DNA of 6,380 bases from NCBI GenBank assembly GCA_024279745.1, contig JAJRRE010000259.1, forward strand, positions 1 through 6,380. Direction: 5' to 3'. Below, in pieces: positions 4,984 through 6,380 of this stretch. The translations under genes and the position numbers were made by a program. The stretch is from Alphaproteobacteria bacterium (GTDB lineage Bacteria > Pseudomonadota > Alphaproteobacteria > Rhizobiales > Hyphomicrobiaceae). The notes below the pieces were generated by a model. It had not been told where the DNA came from. It searched no databases and was given only the letters and a program-made list of their open reading frames with translations. How positions within the stretch are numbered: position 1 is the first letter of the stretch; each line of letters begins with the position of its first letter.

Positions 4984-5943
4984 ATGATTAACCCGCCGAA
5001 CATCAAGATTTTCCGTGCCCTTGCGCCCAAGGCGATAATGGTGATTGGAATTTGTTTCACCGCCGCAACCGCACATGCGCAAGCAGCACAAGAATCGCAA
5101 AAACCGGGACAACTGGAAAAACAAGAGATAGAGACTACGCCCCGCCGCGTGGGCTGCTCGCCGCCCTCTGGACCATCGCGAACTGTGGTTGCTGTCCTGG
5201 ATGCTCAAACACTGCTCTTGGACGACGGCAGCGAAGTGCGCTTGACTGGCGCTTTGCCGCCCTTTCGCCCAGCCCCAGATGCTACGCCGACAGAGGCACG
5301 CGTTTCACCTTCCAGTCCCACGGCGCCCTGGCCACCGCTGGTGCAGGCCCATCAAGCTTTGGTTAAACTGGCGCAAGCGCAAACCGTGCAGCTGGGAGCT
5401 ACTGGCGGCAAGCCCAATCGCTATGGGCAAATTCTGGCGCAGGTCTACATCATACCGCAAAATTCAAAGGATCAACCGCCCCGCGCCCCAATTTGGCTGC
5501 AAGGTTACTTGATTGCCAACGGTCTGGCGCGCGCTCATCCTTCAAGCGCGCTCGGTCCATGTCTTGGAAAATTAATCCAGCTGGAAGGCCGCGCCCGCAC
5601 GGCGCAAGCAGGACTATGGAACACTGCCGCTTTTCAAATCCGCGATGCTGGCGCCCCCGAAACCCTCATCGGCGATATCGGCAGTTTTCAAATAATTGAG
5701 GGCCGCGTTCTACGCACTGGCGGTGGCCGCAATAAATTCTATTTGAACTTCGGCAAGAATTGGCGGCGCGATTTCACGGTTGGTATTAATCGCAAACTGG
5801 TCCGGCAATTTGCTAGGGACGGACTTAACCTGCGGCGCCTGCGTGGACGCACGATCCGGGTGCGTGGCTGGCTTGAGGGGCGTGGTGGTCCGTATATCCA
5901 GGCGACCAGCGCCGCCCAAATAGAAGTTCTGGCCGATGATTGA
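4984..5943 (+). CDS. Exported thermonuclease-family (SNase-like) protein with substituted catalytic residues
   Basis: A 319-residue protein with a signal peptide (basic start, core IMVIGICF, cleavage near AHA-Q at 31-34). An SNase-like domain spans about 66-212: RTVVAVLDAQTLLLDDGSEVRLTG, then NRYGQILAQVYI (145-156) and GYLIANGLARA (174-184), ending in a GLW motif. Compared with staphylococcal nuclease, D21 becomes Gln75, D40 Leu91, T41 Pro92, E43 Phe94 and R87 Gln149; R35 is kept as Arg86. Nuclease activity is therefore doubtful. A C-terminal module (about 234-317) with alternating strands, IIEGRVL, FYLNFG, IRVRGWL and IEVL, looks like an OB-type fold. The mature part has only two cysteines (58, 193), a possible disulfide. 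The frame is open upstream to a TTG at 4822, but that part is repeats and C10. The ATG at 4984 puts the signal peptide at the N-terminus, though its Shine-Dalgarno is weak. Confidence 0.85.
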   Translation: MINPPNIKIFRALAPKAIMVIGICFTAATAHAQAAQESQKPGQLEKQEIETTPRRVGCSPPSGPSRTVVAVLDAQTLLLDDGSEVRLTGALPPFRPAPDATPTEARVSPSSPTAPWPPLVQAHQALVKLAQAQTVQLGATGGKPNRYGQILAQVYIIPQNSKDQPPRAPIWLQGYLIANGLARAHPSSALGPCLGKLIQLEGRARTAQAGLWNTAAFQIRDAGAPETLIGDIGSFQIIEGRVLRTGGGRNKFYLNFGKNWRRDFTVGINRKLVRQFARDGLNLRRLRGRTIRVRGWLEGRGGPYIQATSAAQIEVLADD

Positions 5944-5974
5944 TGCTTGATGATGCAATATCGCGGAACCAAAA

Positions 5975-6004
5975 ACGCCCGGCTCTACTCAAAGAACCGG
6001 GCGT
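5975..6004. terminator. Hairpin terminator between convergent genes, probably bidirectional
   Basis: ACGCCCGGCTCT (5975-5986) pairs with AGAACCGGGCGT (5993-6004), 11 of 12 positions, around a 6-nt loop. The plus strand continues AATATTTTG. The minus strand continues with a TTTTT run (+ strand A5, 5971-5975, overlapping the stem by one base). It sits 31 bp after the nuclease-like gene and 60 bp after the carD stop, as expected for a terminator shared by convergent genes. Confidence 0.8.
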
Positions 6005-6064
6005 AATATTTTGCTCAGTGCATGTTAAGGTCCGGCCGCTCAAGGCTCAAACAGAGTTATCGCT

Positions 6065-6380
6065 TCAAGCGGCCTTCACGTCAGCTGCATCATCCGATGA
6101 TCCTGCCGCCTCAGCATCTTCTGCCGCTTGCCGGCGACCGCGTGCACTCTTGCACAGGATCTCAGTAATGCGTTGATGGGCACCGCGCTCATCCAGTTTA
6201 TCGATCACAGCAATCTCACGTGCCATCCGGTCAAGGGCTGCTTCATAGAGCTGACGTTCAGAATAAGACTGTTCCTGCTGTGTTTCCGACCGATAGAGGT
6301 CGCGCACGACTTCGGCAATGGAGATCAGATCGCCAGAATTAATCTTCGATTCATATTCCTGCGCCCGGCGGCTCCACATG
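6065..6380 (-). CDS. carD: CarD-family transcriptional regulator, C-terminal part (cut by window edge)
   Basis: The visible 105 codons end the protein; the frame stays open across the right edge, so the Met encoded at 6379-6377 is internal. MWSRRAQEYESKINSGD, IAEVVRDLYRSE and SYSERQLYEAALDRMAREIA match the helical C-terminal domain of CarD-like proteins. CarD binds the RNA polymerase beta subunit through its N-terminal domain, which is outside the window, and stabilises the open promoter complex at rRNA and other promoters. The family is usually about 160-170 residues, so roughly 65 are missing. The last 20 residues (AEDAEAAGSSDDAADVKAA) form an acidic, Ala-rich, probably disordered tail. It is convergent with the nuclease-like gene across the hairpin terminator. 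Confidence 0.92.
   Translation of the reverse strand, partial: MWSRRAQEYESKINSGDLISIAEVVRDLYRSETQQEQSYSERQLYEAALDRMAREIAVIDKLDERGAHQRITEILCKSARGRRQAAEDAEAAGSSDDAADVKAA

Overview
The window looks like chromosomal DNA from an alphaproteobacterium. It is moderately GC-rich, and its genes resemble alphaproteobacterial versions most closely: PriA, a short TalC/FSA-type transaldolase beside priA, a CarD C-terminus, and a thermonuclease-like protein with an extra C-terminal module. This is recognition by eye without a database search, and genus cannot be given. Six protein genes are supported: priA (-, cut by the left edge), tal (+), a DUF1203 gene (-), an exported dienelactone-hydrolase-like gene (-), an exported nuclease-like gene (+) and carD (-, cut by the right edge). 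No RNA gene, CRISPR array, transposase or origin was seen.

Left part (1-2725): priA and tal are housekeeping genes transcribed divergently from a 106-bp gap that holds an imperfect inverted repeat. PriA restarts stalled replication forks. The transaldolase belongs to the non-oxidative pentose phosphate pathway and carries the Phe expected of a true transaldolase.

Middle (2726-4746): tal converges on a small DUF1203 gene, whose start is set at 3268 by a strong ribosome binding site. Upstream of that gene lies about 430 bp without a credible gene. It holds two repeat elements: an 86-bp palindrome with terminal inverted repeats (3368-3453) and a roughly 163-bp element bounded by TTGTCAT/ATGACAA (3514-3676). 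Next comes an alpha/beta hydrolase with a signal peptide.

Right part (4747-6380): the hydrolase gene is divergent from a thermonuclease-family gene across a 237-bp gap with 18-bp tandem repeats and a run of ten C. A hairpin terminator, probably bidirectional, separates the nuclease-like gene from the convergent carD.

Most notable: both divergent genes encode exported proteins whose fold is recognisable but whose catalytic residues appear substituted. The hydrolase has Thr at the nucleophile and Arg at the His position. The nuclease-like protein has lost the equivalents of four SNase metal-binding or catalytic residues (D21, D40, E43, R87) and also of T41. They are candidate exported pseudoenzymes. 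That they work together is speculation based only on their shared intergenic region.
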